Origin: Gracilaria gracilis
Lineage: Eukaryota; Rhodophyta; Florideophyceae; Gracilariales; Gracilariaceae
DNA length: 64,000 nucleotides
Assembly (NCBI GenBank): GCA_030374805.1
Contig: JARGSG010000015.1
Coordinates: 248,001 to 312,000 of the forward strand
Direction: 5' to 3'
Shown: piece by piece, positions 36,966-46,558 of the stretch
How positions within the stretch are numbered: the stretch's first letter is position 1
Layout of the letters: each line of letters begins with the position of its first letter
The notes under the pieces: model-generated
What the model was told of the DNA's origin: nothing
What the model saw: only the letters and a program-made list of their open reading frames with translations
Database searches by the model: none
Program-made: the position numbers and the translations under genes

Positions 36966-37796
36966 TGTATCATGAGAGAGAAGATCGACTACTCGGCTAT
37001 GGAGGGGCTTCGTTGGCAGTCGGCAAATTCCAGTTAGGTGTTAAGCTCGTTGAGATACAAATCCATAGAAGAGAGAGAGAGGCCTTTATTTCAGGAAATA
37101 AGGACAAGAAGAGCCAAGCCACAAGATGTGGGTCCTTTTCTTCGAAAATGAAACTTGCTAGTTGTTGTACGTAAGATTCTTGTTCAATTTTCTTGTAAAA
37201 TACCAAAGCCTTGTGCTTTTTGCAAGGGCATGCAGAATCGCAAGCCTTTGGGGCCGCTTGCCAATTGTTCCTACGTGCAACGGCAACGGGCGGTCTGCGT
37301 CATTTTCATGCGTTCACGATCTGTCCACGCTATGCATCGAATTATCACTGACTACTGTATCTAGCTCACTATCTAGAGTCTAGCTAGCTAGACTCCTGTT
37401 CTTCTCTTCAATAACAGACATAGAAAATCGCTCTCCTGTCTCTCTATCATGAGGCTAGCCACTGGTAGATCAACCCCTTTAAACGACTTCATTAATTCTA
37501 ACTTTGAACTCCAACAAATAAAAACCTGAGTGAGATAGATATGGGTTCTCTCAGCTTCCATAAGAACAGGAAAGATTAGTTTTCTCTTGAATCACCAGGA
37601 AGCTATGATCTCATGCTGCTATGTTCAATCACTACGATTACAATACCGTGTCGTTGTTGTTCTTCAAGCGAAACGCGTACATTTACACCATGTTCAAGGA
37701 ATGCATAGAGCTCGTGAATGAAAGGAAACTTTATTCACCGATAACTCTCGAAACCAAAGAACTACATTGCAAGTCGCCAGTCCCACAAGGCACAAC
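36966..37796. other. 830-bp intergenic stretch with a 20-bp palindrome
   Basis: Upstream of the HEAT gene and downstream of NDUFS1. At 37376-37395 there is a perfect 20-base palindrome, GAGTCTAGCTAGCTAGACTC. A (GA)n run sits near 37068-37079. No gene is supported; the frame at 37621-37875 has no features. Confidence 0.4.
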
Positions 37797-39368
37797 TCAA
37801 AAATTGCTCTTGTCCCTCACACGCGTGCACTTTGCCATTGTCTTAGAGCTTCGAGTGATCGGGTCGGTCATATAAAAATTATCAACAGGTGCTTGGAATG
37901 GAGCGTTACTTGCTTGCAAACCTCCCGCAGGTAGAACGCTCTCCATTCCTAAAACTCTGTCAGACTTCTGAACATAATTTGCCCTCAACAAGTGGGGGGC
38001 CAACACCTCAAGCCCAGGTGACTTGAGCGATACTCTAACACTTTCCAACTGCTCTTCTACACCCAGCAAATCACGCAGCACCAATGCATCATCCTTCGCA
38101 ATACCGGGGGGGAAGAACGCAAGTTTTGATTTCTGAACTCTGCCTTCCGTGTTCACATATATGGAGTCCTTTTCTGTGTAGGCAGCCCCAGGAAGAACTA
38201 TGTTTGCAATGCTTGCGCCGCGATCACCGTGATGTCCCTGGTAGATAACAAAGCAATCATTTGGGACATCAATGTTGTCGATATCGTCCGCACCAAGAAG
38301 GAACAGAACCTTGGTAGCTGACCATGAACCTGTATCAACAGCGCGTAAACCAGCATACTTGTCCTCAAACCCAATATCTAGATTTCCCACCGTATTAGCT
38401 CCTTGATGCAGCACACAAAACGCATCCCAATCCTCCTTGACACCATCACAATTCCGAACAATATCCTCGGCGAGCTTCAGAACTGTATTACCATCGACTC
38501 GCTGCAGAGCACGATTGCCAACAATCACAACTGGTTTTTGGGCAGCTGCAATCGTTTGAGCAAATGGATGAGAGCCTTGCGCGATCGCAGCAAGAGTACT
38601 GATTGAGTTCCCAAGATGCTGTGCTGGATACGTGAGGTTTACGTTACACCCCACTACTCCGGTGACGAGTCCGCCGTAAAGCGACGCCTTTCGAAGACGA
38701 GCGTTCAACAAGGGCGCTTCTTTTCGAGGATCGGAACCAACAAGGAGTGCAACATCTGCCTCCTCGAGTTGAGGAAGCGTGAGGTTATGAAGGTAAACGT
38801 GGCGGAAGTCGGTTGGGATGTTACGCGGCTGCTCTTGAACATGGATCTGTCCACAAGGGAACCATCTATAAAACTGGGATCTCAACTCAAGAGCTGCATT
38901 TGCATCGACGTACGGACCGATAACGGCATGGCTTTCAAAGCCGTCAGGGTTGTCGAGATGCAATGAAACGAGGGAGTTCTTCAAAAATGTGCGAGCGCGT
39001 TCCCAAGGAACGGGAATTAAATTACCGTCTCCATCGCGTACCATTGGAGTGCTGAGGCGTTGTCTCTTCAGGCCGTCGTAGGAAAAACGCGACTTATCTG
39101 AGATCCATTCCTCGTTGACGTTTTCATTCAATCTAGGTAAAACGCGCATAATCTCCGATCCACGCGTGTCGATGCGGATATTAGAGCCCACTCCATCAAA
39201 AATATCGATCGATTCTGTGGACTTGAGCTCCCAACTGCGAGTCTTGAAGGCATACGGTTTGGAAGTTAAGGCGCCGACAGCTTGAATGGGATAGCCTTGG
39301 GCTGTTTGTGCGGATGCGGACGCGAGTGCGTTGCGAACGACATTAAAAGCGCCAGATCTTACTGCCAT
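37797..39368 (-). CDS. NDUFS1: C-terminal half of complex I 75-kDa subunit (NDUFS1/Nad11), as a separate gene
   Basis: A 523-residue protein. From residue 32 it reads VGALTSKPYAFKTRSWELKSTESIDIFDGVGSN and NENVNEEWISDKSRFSYDGLKRQRL, the start of the molybdopterin-oxidoreductase-like domain of NDUFS1, and it continues to the family's end (VLPGAAYTEKDSIYVNTEGRVQ). The N-terminal 200 residues of normal NDUFS1, with the 2Fe-2S and 4Fe-4S clusters, are absent: residues 1-30 are instead a presequence (MAVRSGAFNVVRNALASASA). The last cluster-binding Cys, normally in CPVGALTSK, is Ala here (QAVGALTSK). No iron-sulfur exon is visible upstream to 40170. I infer a split gene whose iron-sulfur half is encoded elsewhere, as known for Nad11 in diatoms and brown algae. 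Confidence 0.9.
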   Translation of the reverse strand: MAVRSGAFNVVRNALASASAQTAQGYPIQAVGALTSKPYAFKTRSWELKSTESIDIFDGVGSNIRIDTRGSEIMRVLPRLNENVNEEWISDKSRFSYDGLKRQRLSTPMVRDGDGNLIPVPWERARTFLKNSLVSLHLDNPDGFESHAVIGPYVDANAALELRSQFYRWFPCGQIHVQEQPRNIPTDFRHVYLHNLTLPQLEEADVALLVGSDPRKEAPLLNARLRKASLYGGLVTGVVGCNVNLTYPAQHLGNSISTLAAIAQGSHPFAQTIAAAQKPVVIVGNRALQRVDGNTVLKLAEDIVRNCDGVKEDWDAFCVLHQGANTVGNLDIGFEDKYAGLRAVDTGSWSATKVLFLLGADDIDNIDVPNDCFVIYQGHHGDRGASIANIVLPGAAYTEKDSIYVNTEGRVQKSKLAFFPPGIAKDDALVLRDLLGVEEQLESVRVSLKSPGLEVLAPHLLRANYVQKSDRVLGMESVLPAGGLQASNAPFQAPVDNFYMTDPITRSSKTMAKCTRVRDKSNF

Positions 39369-40171
39369 TCTTCGTTTGACAGCGGAGGGAATGCGGTGAA
39401 GTCAAAGCTTGGAGATATACGTTGGAAACAAGCTGTGACGCGAACGTCGTTTCTTGCCGCCCGCCTCTGGACAAGAGGGCATTGGTGTCGATTGGACTTG
39501 TTGAGACCAAGCAGTGGTGCAGAATTTTGTATCTGGATTCCGGATGCACCGTGTGCAACGCACCTACGTTAAAATATGCGAATTTCAGTATTTTTGGTGA
39601 AAGCCCCGAGGCCATCACCATGGCCAGAGGAATGAAGATCAATGAAGCATAAGCATTTCTCACTGGGAAAATGGAACAAAGTCGCAGGCTTGTAAAGGTT
39701 AACCTTGTTAAGGGTGTACGGCCACGAAAGAGAGATCCTCTGTCGCTTGTCAAGTATTGAAACCAAGCATTTTCTCTGTCTATCCCATTTCGTTTTGAAG
39801 TTAAAGAGGGCTAGCCCGAAGGTTAAAGGGTTAGCAACGCTACCCTCACCAACCGATACTATATAGAGTAAAGGGTTACCTACGTGCTCCCTCTCTCGCT
39901 GTCTTTCTTTAACGTAGCGCAGAATGTTTTTCTTGAAAGAAACGTTCTCTCACAAGAAAACCCTACGTGCTTGCTGTGAGGATAGCGACGGGTCAAACAA
40001 GTTCATACTGAGCGTTTTAGGATGCCAAAGTTGGGGAGTAGTGTGAGGCCGTTGTACACAGGACAGAACTCGCGCAAATGACGTAATTATAATGAAACCA
40101 ACTGAGTTTAATCTGAGGTGCCGTTAGTAGGAAGGAATACACTAATCTGACGAGTGACCAGTAAGAAAGTC
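39369..40171. other. intergenic stretch with a retroelement insertion
   Basis: Upstream of NDUFS1 and downstream of the one-helix gene. A search by eye for CxxC iron-sulfur motifs of NDUFS1 found none. Holds copy D of the hairpin insertion. Confidence 0.4.
39889..39961 (-). mobile_element. 73-bp retroelement 3'-end insertion with 10-bp target duplication (copy D)
   Basis: Flanked by the exact direct repeat CCTACGTGCT at 39879-39888 and 39962-39971. In minus-strand sense the insert holds the family hairpin (plus-strand arms near 39922-39929 and 39940-39947, one wobble) and ends in a GAGAGAG-rich tail (CCCTCTCTCGC at 39889-39899 on the plus strand). Same layout as copy A. Confidence 0.75.
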
Positions 40172-40483
40172 TTAATTGCCGAGGGCAGATGACAAGTTCA
40201 CAATCTCGAAGATGGATCCCACCTGTCCAAGGATACCCTTTCCAGTGATAGCCTCGGTGATAACGGCGAGCAGGAAGCCCATCATAGCGGCTCTTCCATT
40301 GAGAACCTCTGAGAAGCCAGTGAATCCTTGAGGAATCTTCTCAAACTTGGGCTCTTCACTGACCATTCGAACGGCCGCGCGACGTACAGGCGCCGCGGCA
40401 ACGGCACGACGTGTGGAGAATGAGGTGGTGTTGAGGGCGGTAGTCGGGCGAGCGAGGATGGGGGTTGCGGTGATGAAAGCCAT
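40172..40483 (-). CDS. plastid one-helix / high-light-inducible LHC-like protein
   Basis: A 103-residue protein: a transit peptide rich in Thr, Ala and Arg (MAFITATPILARPTTALN to about residue 40), then FTGFSEVLNGRAAMMGFLLAVITEAITGKG, the LHC motif ExxNGRxAMxGF that binds chlorophyll and packs in the thylakoid membrane. There is one membrane helix, as in cyanobacterial HLIPs and algal one-helix proteins, which protect photosystem assembly under high light. ATG at 40481-40483; intronless. Confidence 0.93.
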   Translation of the reverse strand: MAFITATPILARPTTALNTTSFSTRRAVAAAPVRRAAVRMVSEEPKFEKIPQGFTGFSEVLNGRAAMMGFLLAVITEAITGKGILGQVGSIFEIVNLSSALGN

Positions 40484-40950
40484 TGCGATAAGGTGAAGGA
40501 GTGCAGGTAGTGGGGATGAGTAGGCGAGTTTAGAGAATGAGATGCGGATTCACTGATGATGTGGAGGTAGAGGGAGAGCATCGAAGGGATGAGACCGGCA
40601 TTTTATATTGCTGCGAATGGAGGAGAGACGTTGGAAACTGATGATAAAGGCATAGAAGATGTAGGCATGGCCATAGACGATGCGACCGCGTGGCGTGCAA
40701 GCAGCGGCTTCTGTGGTTGTCTTCTATGCAAGTATTTGCAGACGAGCGACCTTTATTGACTGCTGCCACCACACATTCGCGCAGAACGTTGTGTCACACG
40801 AAGAAACAAGCAAACAAAAGGGCTGTGTGCCATACAAATGTGTTTCGTTCGAAGGAGCGTCACGTGCACGGTGCACCCCCCCAGATCCAAGAGGCCTGAA
40901 TGGAAATTGAGCTTTTTAGGGTAGGCCAAAAAACAAAAAAATAACTTTCG
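40484..40950. other. upstream region of the one-helix gene
   Basis: No gene. Includes the promoter and 5' UTR of the one-helix gene and, at its right end, the T-run that ends the tRNA transcript. Confidence 0.35.
40935..40941 (-). terminator. Pol III terminator of tRNA-Lys
   Basis: A run of seven T on the minus strand about 10 bases past the tRNA 3' end, the usual RNA polymerase III stop; a second run of six T follows. Confidence 0.7.
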
Positions 40951-41023
40951 CACCTCCCGCGGGGCTCGAACCCGCGACCAACAGATTAAGAGTCTGTCGC
41001 TCTACCGACTGAGCTAGGGAGGC
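40951..41023 (-). tRNA. tRNA-Lys(CTT)
   Basis: Read on the minus strand, 73 bases fold as a cloverleaf: acceptor GCCTCCC pairs with GGGAGGT (one G-U), the A box is TAGCTCAGTCGG, the anticodon loop ACTCTTAAT gives anticodon CTT, the T arm is CGCGGGTTCGAGCCCCGCG (B box GGTTCGAGCCC), and the discriminator is G. No intron. The CCA end is not encoded, as expected for a nuclear gene. Confidence 0.97.
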
Positions 41024-41233
41024 CGGTTGCGCCACGTCATCGGCGCCGATAGTGAAGCTTCTTTAATCCGATTGTCGAGATCCAGTGTTCCAGATTGTTT
41101 CAAATTCGAGAACAGCTATTAGAGGTACACTTTAAATCGACTATGCTCCTCGGAACCAAGCATTGGCGCATCTTCTTCAAAGACCCTTCCGCACCGCCCA
41201 ACTCCATCAACAAGTTTTGTGCAATCCACGCGT

Positions 41234-42619
41234 ATGGACTTGGAGATTTTACCCAACACAGCGTTAGAATCTGCCCGAGCAGAGCACGCACACAAGTTGA
41301 AACAACTTGAGCAACGTCGCATCGCTCGGAGCATATCATTGCCCACAGATGATCACCAGGTCAAGCTTGCGTTGCGAAGCAGAGCACATCCTATATGTCT
41401 CTTCGGCGAGGATGCGTACGATCGTCGTGAACGGCTGCGTGCAGTTCTGGCGGAAGCGGGTGTCACAAGTTTAGAGGAACCGCGAAACGATAAAGCTGTC
41501 GCTAAACAACAAGATGTTAGAACGGAGGACTTCTATACTGAAGGTACGCAGCAACTAAGAGATTTGAGAATCAAAGTTGCTCACGCTTCGCTCAAAGCTG
41601 CGTCTACGAGACTTGAAAACGAGAGAAAGAAGAGTCACGTAATAAAACAATGGGAAAGCGAAGAGTTAGAAACAATGCACGCTGTAAGAGACAGTTCTCT
41701 AATTGCTTCGCAAGGCGGTGGAACACGTCCATACACCGCCATCTCCTACTGTGAGACTGGCGACGGTGATTTGATTGTCACTGGTGACTGGAGCGGTAAC
41801 GTTGCAGTTTGGAAGGAGCACAATGATGGTATCTCTCAGCTTTCGTCCCTTGCGCTACATCAAGAGCGTGTGTCCGTCACTCGCTTCTATAAAGGCATAT
41901 TGACGACTGCCGGTGCGGATGCACATGCTGTCGTCAGCGAATATCGGGACGGAAAGTTTGTACAAACCGTCAAACTGGCGGGACACAGAGGGCGCGTGGC
42001 GGACGTAAGAGTGAACCCGGTGCGCACGTCGCTTGTAGCTTCGGCGGGATTTGACGGCGATGTGCGATTGTACGATAACGGGCAGTTCCTGCTGCAGCAG
42101 GAGACAGGTCATGACGTAGCGTACAGACTGGCTTTTCACGAAGATGGCAGTTTGTTAGGTACAGCTGGCTTTGATGGTGGCATACGGATATGGGACATGA
42201 GATCAGGACGCGCGGTAATGACATTTAAAAGCGCTCATGTTGGCGACGTCACCGCGCTGGAGTTCTGCAGCGGAATGCCATGGATGGTGAGTTCTGGCAA
42301 GGACAACTGCGTTCGTGTGTGGGACGTTCGCAAGAAACGGTGTGTCAAGACGGTTGCGGCGCATGCCAAGATGGTGTCTGCCATGGCAATCGATCAGGGA
42401 TTCGTCATGTTCTCGGCGGGATTCGACCGGTGCGTCAAGGCTTGGGCGCTCCATCGCGCATGCGGATTGGTGGCTTGTTGGTCCGGCTTCGACGACAAGA
42501 TCATGGCGCTGGATTGCAGCGGCGATGCGAAGCGAGTCGTGGCGGCGTGCTACGACAAGACTTGGCGCATTTGGGGTTGCGAAGAAGGTGGCGGTGGCGC
42601 GTCCACCGTACAAATATGA
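41234..42619 (+). CDS. PRPF4: PRPF4/Prp4, U4/U6 snRNP WD40 protein
   Basis: 461 residues from ATG 41234 (MDLEILPN). An N-terminal SFM segment (DDHQVKLALRSRAHPICLFGEDAYDRRERLRAVL, near residues 38-75) is the signature of splicing factor Prp4; a helical linker and seven WD40 repeats follow (DGDLIVTGDWSGNVAVW, SLVASAGFDGDVRLYD, LLGTAGFDGGIRIWDMRSG, WMVSSGKDNCVRVWDVRKK). Prp4 sits with Prp3 on U4/U6 and is released when Brr2, also in this window, unwinds the duplex. Intronless. Confidence 0.94.
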   Translation: MDLEILPNTALESARAEHAHKLKQLEQRRIARSISLPTDDHQVKLALRSRAHPICLFGEDAYDRRERLRAVLAEAGVTSLEEPRNDKAVAKQQDVRTEDFYTEGTQQLRDLRIKVAHASLKAASTRLENERKKSHVIKQWESEELETMHAVRDSSLIASQGGGTRPYTAISYCETGDGDLIVTGDWSGNVAVWKEHNDGISQLSSLALHQERVSVTRFYKGILTTAGADAHAVVSEYRDGKFVQTVKLAGHRGRVADVRVNPVRTSLVASAGFDGDVRLYDNGQFLLQQETGHDVAYRLAFHEDGSLLGTAGFDGGIRIWDMRSGRAVMTFKSAHVGDVTALEFCSGMPWMVSSGKDNCVRVWDVRKKRCVKTVAAHAKMVSAMAIDQGFVMFSAGFDRCVKAWALHRACGLVACWSGFDDKIMALDCSGDAKRVVAACYDKTWRIWGCEEGGGGASTVQI

Positions 42620-42997
42620 ATTTTGGCGGCTCGACATTGTCGAGTCGACAGGGCCTTGTCGTTCGCGCCTGCAAGTGGTTTCGTTCGTGCCTGGTTTTGT
42701 AGGCCAGCTCCTCGCGCCAAACGCACCTGGAATTCTATGCCAAACTGAAGGCACCCGTCGTCGCAAAACGAGCATCCCGCCGCGTACGCAGCGACCTATT
42801 CGCATGCTCGACTTCTACATGTGTATACATACATTTATCCATGCGGCGCAGTTCTGGATGCACGTTTAAATCCTTGGTCGATTTCACCCGCCGCCGTCGC
42901 CACTAATTCGCCCCTTGTTTTGTCCATATCGCCGAAAGAAAGCCTAACTGTATTTCCCTTCTGCCCGGATCTGTTCCTCGTGTGTACCTGCCTTCCC
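42620..42997. other. spacer between PRPF4 and the DDT-domain gene
   Basis: The DDT frame stays open here from 42821, but the ATG at 42998 starts right at the domain, so this is taken as 3' UTR and promoter. A TTTTGGCGGC string lies at 42617-42626. Confidence 0.35.
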
Positions 42998-45900
42998 ATG
43001 GAGAACTCACCTCTCCGCGGATTGTGGCAATTTCCAGCAACTGTAACCGCGCTATCAATTCTTTCCACGCCTCTTTCGTTTCCCCCACCATCTCCGTCTG
43101 CTCTCGAGGCTGCCTTACATCAGCCTTCTAACAACCCGCAACTACTCGCTGATCTTCATGGCCGACTTTTGGGGCTTTCATTGGGTGCGTCTGCAGCGGC
43201 AAAATGGCTCACTTCTACAGCACGCTTTGTAAGGGGTCACCTGGACCACTTCACGCACGCTTTGGCTGACTGCGTGGGATGCGAAAAGGAACACGACTGG
43301 GAAAACACGCCAGCGCAGTTTCCAACCGGTGAGGATGGTTACGCACAACTCTCTGCTCTCACTCGATTACTCGTGCTCCATACTATGGCGGAACTCGTAA
43401 TCGCTCATCATGACACCCTATTATCTGCAGGGAACTTCAACATGTTCACCGTAGACGAAATACGATTTACTTCGTTCGGAACGGATGCGGTTGGCAATGC
43501 ATACTGGTATTTCAATGATTTTGAACGAGTGTACCGAGAACCGTCACACAAAGCGCGTGAGAAAGCAGAAAAAATCCTTCGCGCAGAGCAAGAGGCTCGC
43601 GAGAAAGAATCACAACGCGCGGCAAAGGCTGAGAAACGAAAAGCTGCTCAGCAAAAGAAAGAGGAACAAAAGAAGAGAAGAGAAGAAAGACTTCGAAGAA
43701 ACGCAGAAAAGTGGGCTCCTAGAGTTGCGGCGTCGCGCGTAACTCGTGCTGCAAAACGAGCAGAATCCCAACTGGTTCAAAAAACCGAACAGACAGAAGA
43801 GAACCATACCACTACTAACAGATCATCTACAAGACGGAGACGACCAACTGAAAAGGTCGCGGAAGAAGCCGAAATAACAGAGCCCCTAGAACATACCTCT
43901 CAACGGCGTCGAAGAGGTTCCAGTATTGTCCGCGACGGGCAGTCTGGCAATTTTGCCCAACAGAATGACCAGCCCTCTAGGAGAGGCCCCAGAGGTCGCC
44001 GACGGAAGGCTCAAACTGATCCACCCAGTCAAACGGCTCCTAAAAGGCCTCGAAAGAGTGAGATGGCGTTCTCGGATCCGGATCTGAGGGTTTGCACACA
44101 CTGGGAGGTGTTGACGACTAATGCTGCCAGTCTCCGCGAAATAATTGATCGTTTCTGTGAAGAAGAGTACCCGACGACCGTGGAACGAATGCTCATTAAG
44201 AACCTCACCGAACAAGTACTGCCCGAAATCGAGCAACATGAGTCGAAGAGAAGACGTGAACTTGAGCGAAAGGAGCGTGCTGAGTTCCTAATGATGAATC
44301 AAAAGCGTTCCTCTAGAGTTCAGGCCATTGCCGAACGAAAAGAGATGGAGGCGAGGCGAGCAGCACAACGAGAAGAAGAACTGCGTTTCGAAGAAGAACG
44401 CCTTGCGGCACACAACTCCAGGGTTATGAATAGCATGGCCTTCGAAGAAAAGCAACAAAGCAGAGATATTCGCCTAGCTAGAAAGCAGTTTGGGTTAATG
44501 GAAGCGGTAGCGCGAGATGAAGAAAAGCTTGTGAAGAACGAGATGCACATGAGGAAGCATGTTCTTGGTGTTCAAATACGGCGAAGTGCTCGTTCGACCA
44601 AGGGAAATAAAATTAGGTGGAAGGATCCTACGGAACAGACTCAGAATGACGCAGATGGAAATCTGTCTAATGTTAAGACTGAACCGGAAACTACTCCCAC
44701 TGCAGAAGTGCTGTCTTCTGTGGTGAGTCAGGAGAAAAACCCCAAGACGAGTGAGCCGTCTCGGGAAACAGAGCAAACCCAACCAGACCTAAGGGGAAAG
44801 CCACAGATTGATATAAAGGGCTTGATTACGGAGACCAAAGCAAAAGAAGAAAGAACAGAAGAAGGGGTGTTTTCGAAAGCTCCTAGTATCGAAGCGACTG
44901 AAGTAGCAAATGTACGAGGGCCAACATCTGAGAAAGTTGAAAGGATTTCCAGTTGTCCTCTGGAGAATGTCATTGGGAAAGAATACCAATGGGAATGCAA
45001 CAATGAAGATGGTATGCCCGTATTTGTTCTCGATAAGTTCTTTTTTGCCTATCGAGCAAGCTTTGATGATGCTCCATTAGAGGACAGTGATGTTCGAGGA
45101 ACTGAGATGGTTGGGCTGGGGATACTAGTGCCTCCAACGACCTCTGAACCACAAGTGTCTCGTGTAGAGATTCCATATATCATGGAATGGGTAATCGAGT
45201 ATGGATCGAATCCCAAGTTGTGGGTCAAATCGAAATATGCATGGTATGAACTACGAAGACCTGCGGTTGAGTATCGTGAGGTGTTCTCCTCAGCTCGTCG
45301 TAAGTATGAACTATGTGTCAGAATTGCTATAATCGGAGAGACAATGAGAGGGTCGCAACTCGCATATGACTCTATCATCAACTTCCTCAGTATGAGGTAC
45401 GGTGATATGAAGTCTTACAAGGAGAGTGAGATTTTGGATGAGAGGTCGTTCATAGTTACACAGATGGAAACCCTGAATAGACGATCATTGATGCAATCTG
45501 GGTTCTTAAGAGTTCTGCACAAGAAGGTCAGAGAGGATGAACGAAAAGCACAGCATGCACGAGAGCGTGCACAGAAGGCTAAATCTTCATCAAAATCGCA
45601 GGAGCCGAAAGGCGGGTCTGCCTCAATACCGTTATTTAAATCCACCATCACAAAAGAAAGCGAGACGTTATCCGTTAGGCAAGTTACTGAGCAGAAAGTT
45701 GGGACTACTACTGCTGCGACCAAAGGAAAGGAAGAAAAGATGGCTCCTAAGAGACGTAGACGAAGATCGAACTCAGCTGGAAAGGTTGTTGTTCCACGGG
45801 CAGTTTCGAGTATAATCACAAGTCTCATCAATGCGGCGACGAAGTCATCCAAGTTCACCCGAAAGCGAAAGAGATCGAACCTCTCCATGCCGAACGGAGC

Positions 45901-46558
45901 TCCAAACCCAAAGTTTTCGAGGCATCAGAAGGACTCAGTGAAGAAGTCTGGTGGAAGTGAACTCGCAAAGCCAAGGGATAAAAATATCCAGGGCGCGAAG
46001 GCGCTCGATAAGGACCTATCCAATGGTGTCAATGGCGACAAAAGCCAACATCCCGGCAACAGTCTCCAAATGGTCCAGAACCAGACCGTTCAAATTCCTC
46101 AGTTGCCCAAAAGTACAGAGTTCGTGGTAGCTGGAAAGGACCCTCCTCATCGACCCGAGAACGGGAAGTTTACATCACAGCCGTCAAAGAAGCCTCTTGT
46201 TGTGAACAGGGAACACAGAACCTCCTCGATTAAAGACGATGAAGTGAACCAATCGAAACCTGTGATGAATGGGCAAGTGAACGGGAAAGAAAGGGAGGAG
46301 TGTGAGAAAACTGGAAAACAAGTGTCTCTCGGAGAGGATTGTGCTTCTAGATCAGAAGCGAATGGATCTCTACATTTCACGAACGATACAGTCGAAGAAG
46401 CCGCAAGTAACGCTCCTCTTATTCTGCAAACCAGCGATGGTCAGAACTGCAAGACCGTCGAAAGACATGGGTCAGGAAACGCAAGCGAAAATGCTTGTTT
46501 GACATCAAAGAAAGCAGAAGTAAATGGTATTTGCGGTTCCGACCCTCGAACTGCATAA
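42998..46558 (+). CDS. DDT-domain chromatin protein with a DNMT1-type RFD domain
   Basis: 1186 residues from ATG 42998. Residues 1-60 form a DDT domain (GLWQFPATVTALSIL, SALEAALHQ, LLADLHGRLLGL), most like CECR2-type. A WHIM-like piece follows near 149-182 (FGTDAVGNAYWYFNDFERVYREP), then a long basic coiled-coil (about 183-260), a basic disordered tract, a second helical block (about 400-540), and near 665-810 a replication-foci domain: DGMPVFVLDKFFF, EWVIEYGSNPKLWVKSKYAWYELRRPAVEYREVF, and a C-terminal helix pair. This is the pattern of the RFD of DNMT1 and plant MET1, but no methyltransferase domain follows; the last 370 residues are low-complexity, basic then acidic. DDT proteins pair with ISWI remodellers and the RFD of DNMT1 reads ubiquitinated histone H3. 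Both roles are inferred here. Confidence 0.8.
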   Translation: MENSPLRGLWQFPATVTALSILSTPLSFPPPSPSALEAALHQPSNNPQLLADLHGRLLGLSLGASAAAKWLTSTARFVRGHLDHFTHALADCVGCEKEHDWENTPAQFPTGEDGYAQLSALTRLLVLHTMAELVIAHHDTLLSAGNFNMFTVDEIRFTSFGTDAVGNAYWYFNDFERVYREPSHKAREKAEKILRAEQEAREKESQRAAKAEKRKAAQQKKEEQKKRREERLRRNAEKWAPRVAASRVTRAAKRAESQLVQKTEQTEENHTTTNRSSTRRRRPTEKVAEEAEITEPLEHTSQRRRRGSSIVRDGQSGNFAQQNDQPSRRGPRGRRRKAQTDPPSQTAPKRPRKSEMAFSDPDLRVCTHWEVLTTNAASLREIIDRFCEEEYPTTVERMLIKNLTEQVLPEIEQHESKRRRELERKERAEFLMMNQKRSSRVQAIAERKEMEARRAAQREEELRFEEERLAAHNSRVMNSMAFEEKQQSRDIRLARKQFGLMEAVARDEEKLVKNEMHMRKHVLGVQIRRSARSTKGNKIRWKDPTEQTQNDADGNLSNVKTEPETTPTAEVLSSVVSQEKNPKTSEPSRETEQTQPDLRGKPQIDIKGLITETKAKEERTEEGVFSKAPSIEATEVANVRGPTSEKVERISSCPLENVIGKEYQWECNNEDGMPVFVLDKFFFAYRASFDDAPLEDSDVRGTEMVGLGILVPPTTSEPQVSRVEIPYIMEWVIEYGSNPKLWVKSKYAWYELRRPAVEYREVFSSARRKYELCVRIAIIGETMRGSQLAYDSIINFLSMRYGDMKSYKESEILDERSFIVTQMETLNRRSLMQSGFLRVLHKKVREDERKAQHARERAQKAKSSSKSQEPKGGSASIPLFKSTITKESETLSVRQVTEQKVGTTTAATKGKEEKMAPKRRRRRSNSAGKVVVPRAVSSIITSLINAATKSSKFTRKRKRSNLSMPNGAPNPKFSRHQKDSVKKSGGSELAKPRDKNIQGAKALDKDLSNGVNGDKSQHPGNSLQMVQNQTVQIPQLPKSTEFVVAGKDPPHRPENGKFTSQPSKKPLVVNREHRTSSIKDDEVNQSKPVMNGQVNGKEREECEKTGKQVSLGEDCASRSEANGSLHFTNDTVEEAASNAPLILQTSDGQNCKTVERHGSGNASENACLTSKKAEVNGICGSDPRTA

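Noticed and set aside
37376-37395. 20-bp palindrome as a regulatory site
   Set aside because: Made of CTAG/TAGC repeats that recur loosely elsewhere (near 49590); may be simple-sequence chance, so not given as a site of its own.
42821-42997. Extension of the DDT-domain protein
   Set aside because: Opens on a non-domain sequence; ATG 42998 lies directly before the DDT domain.
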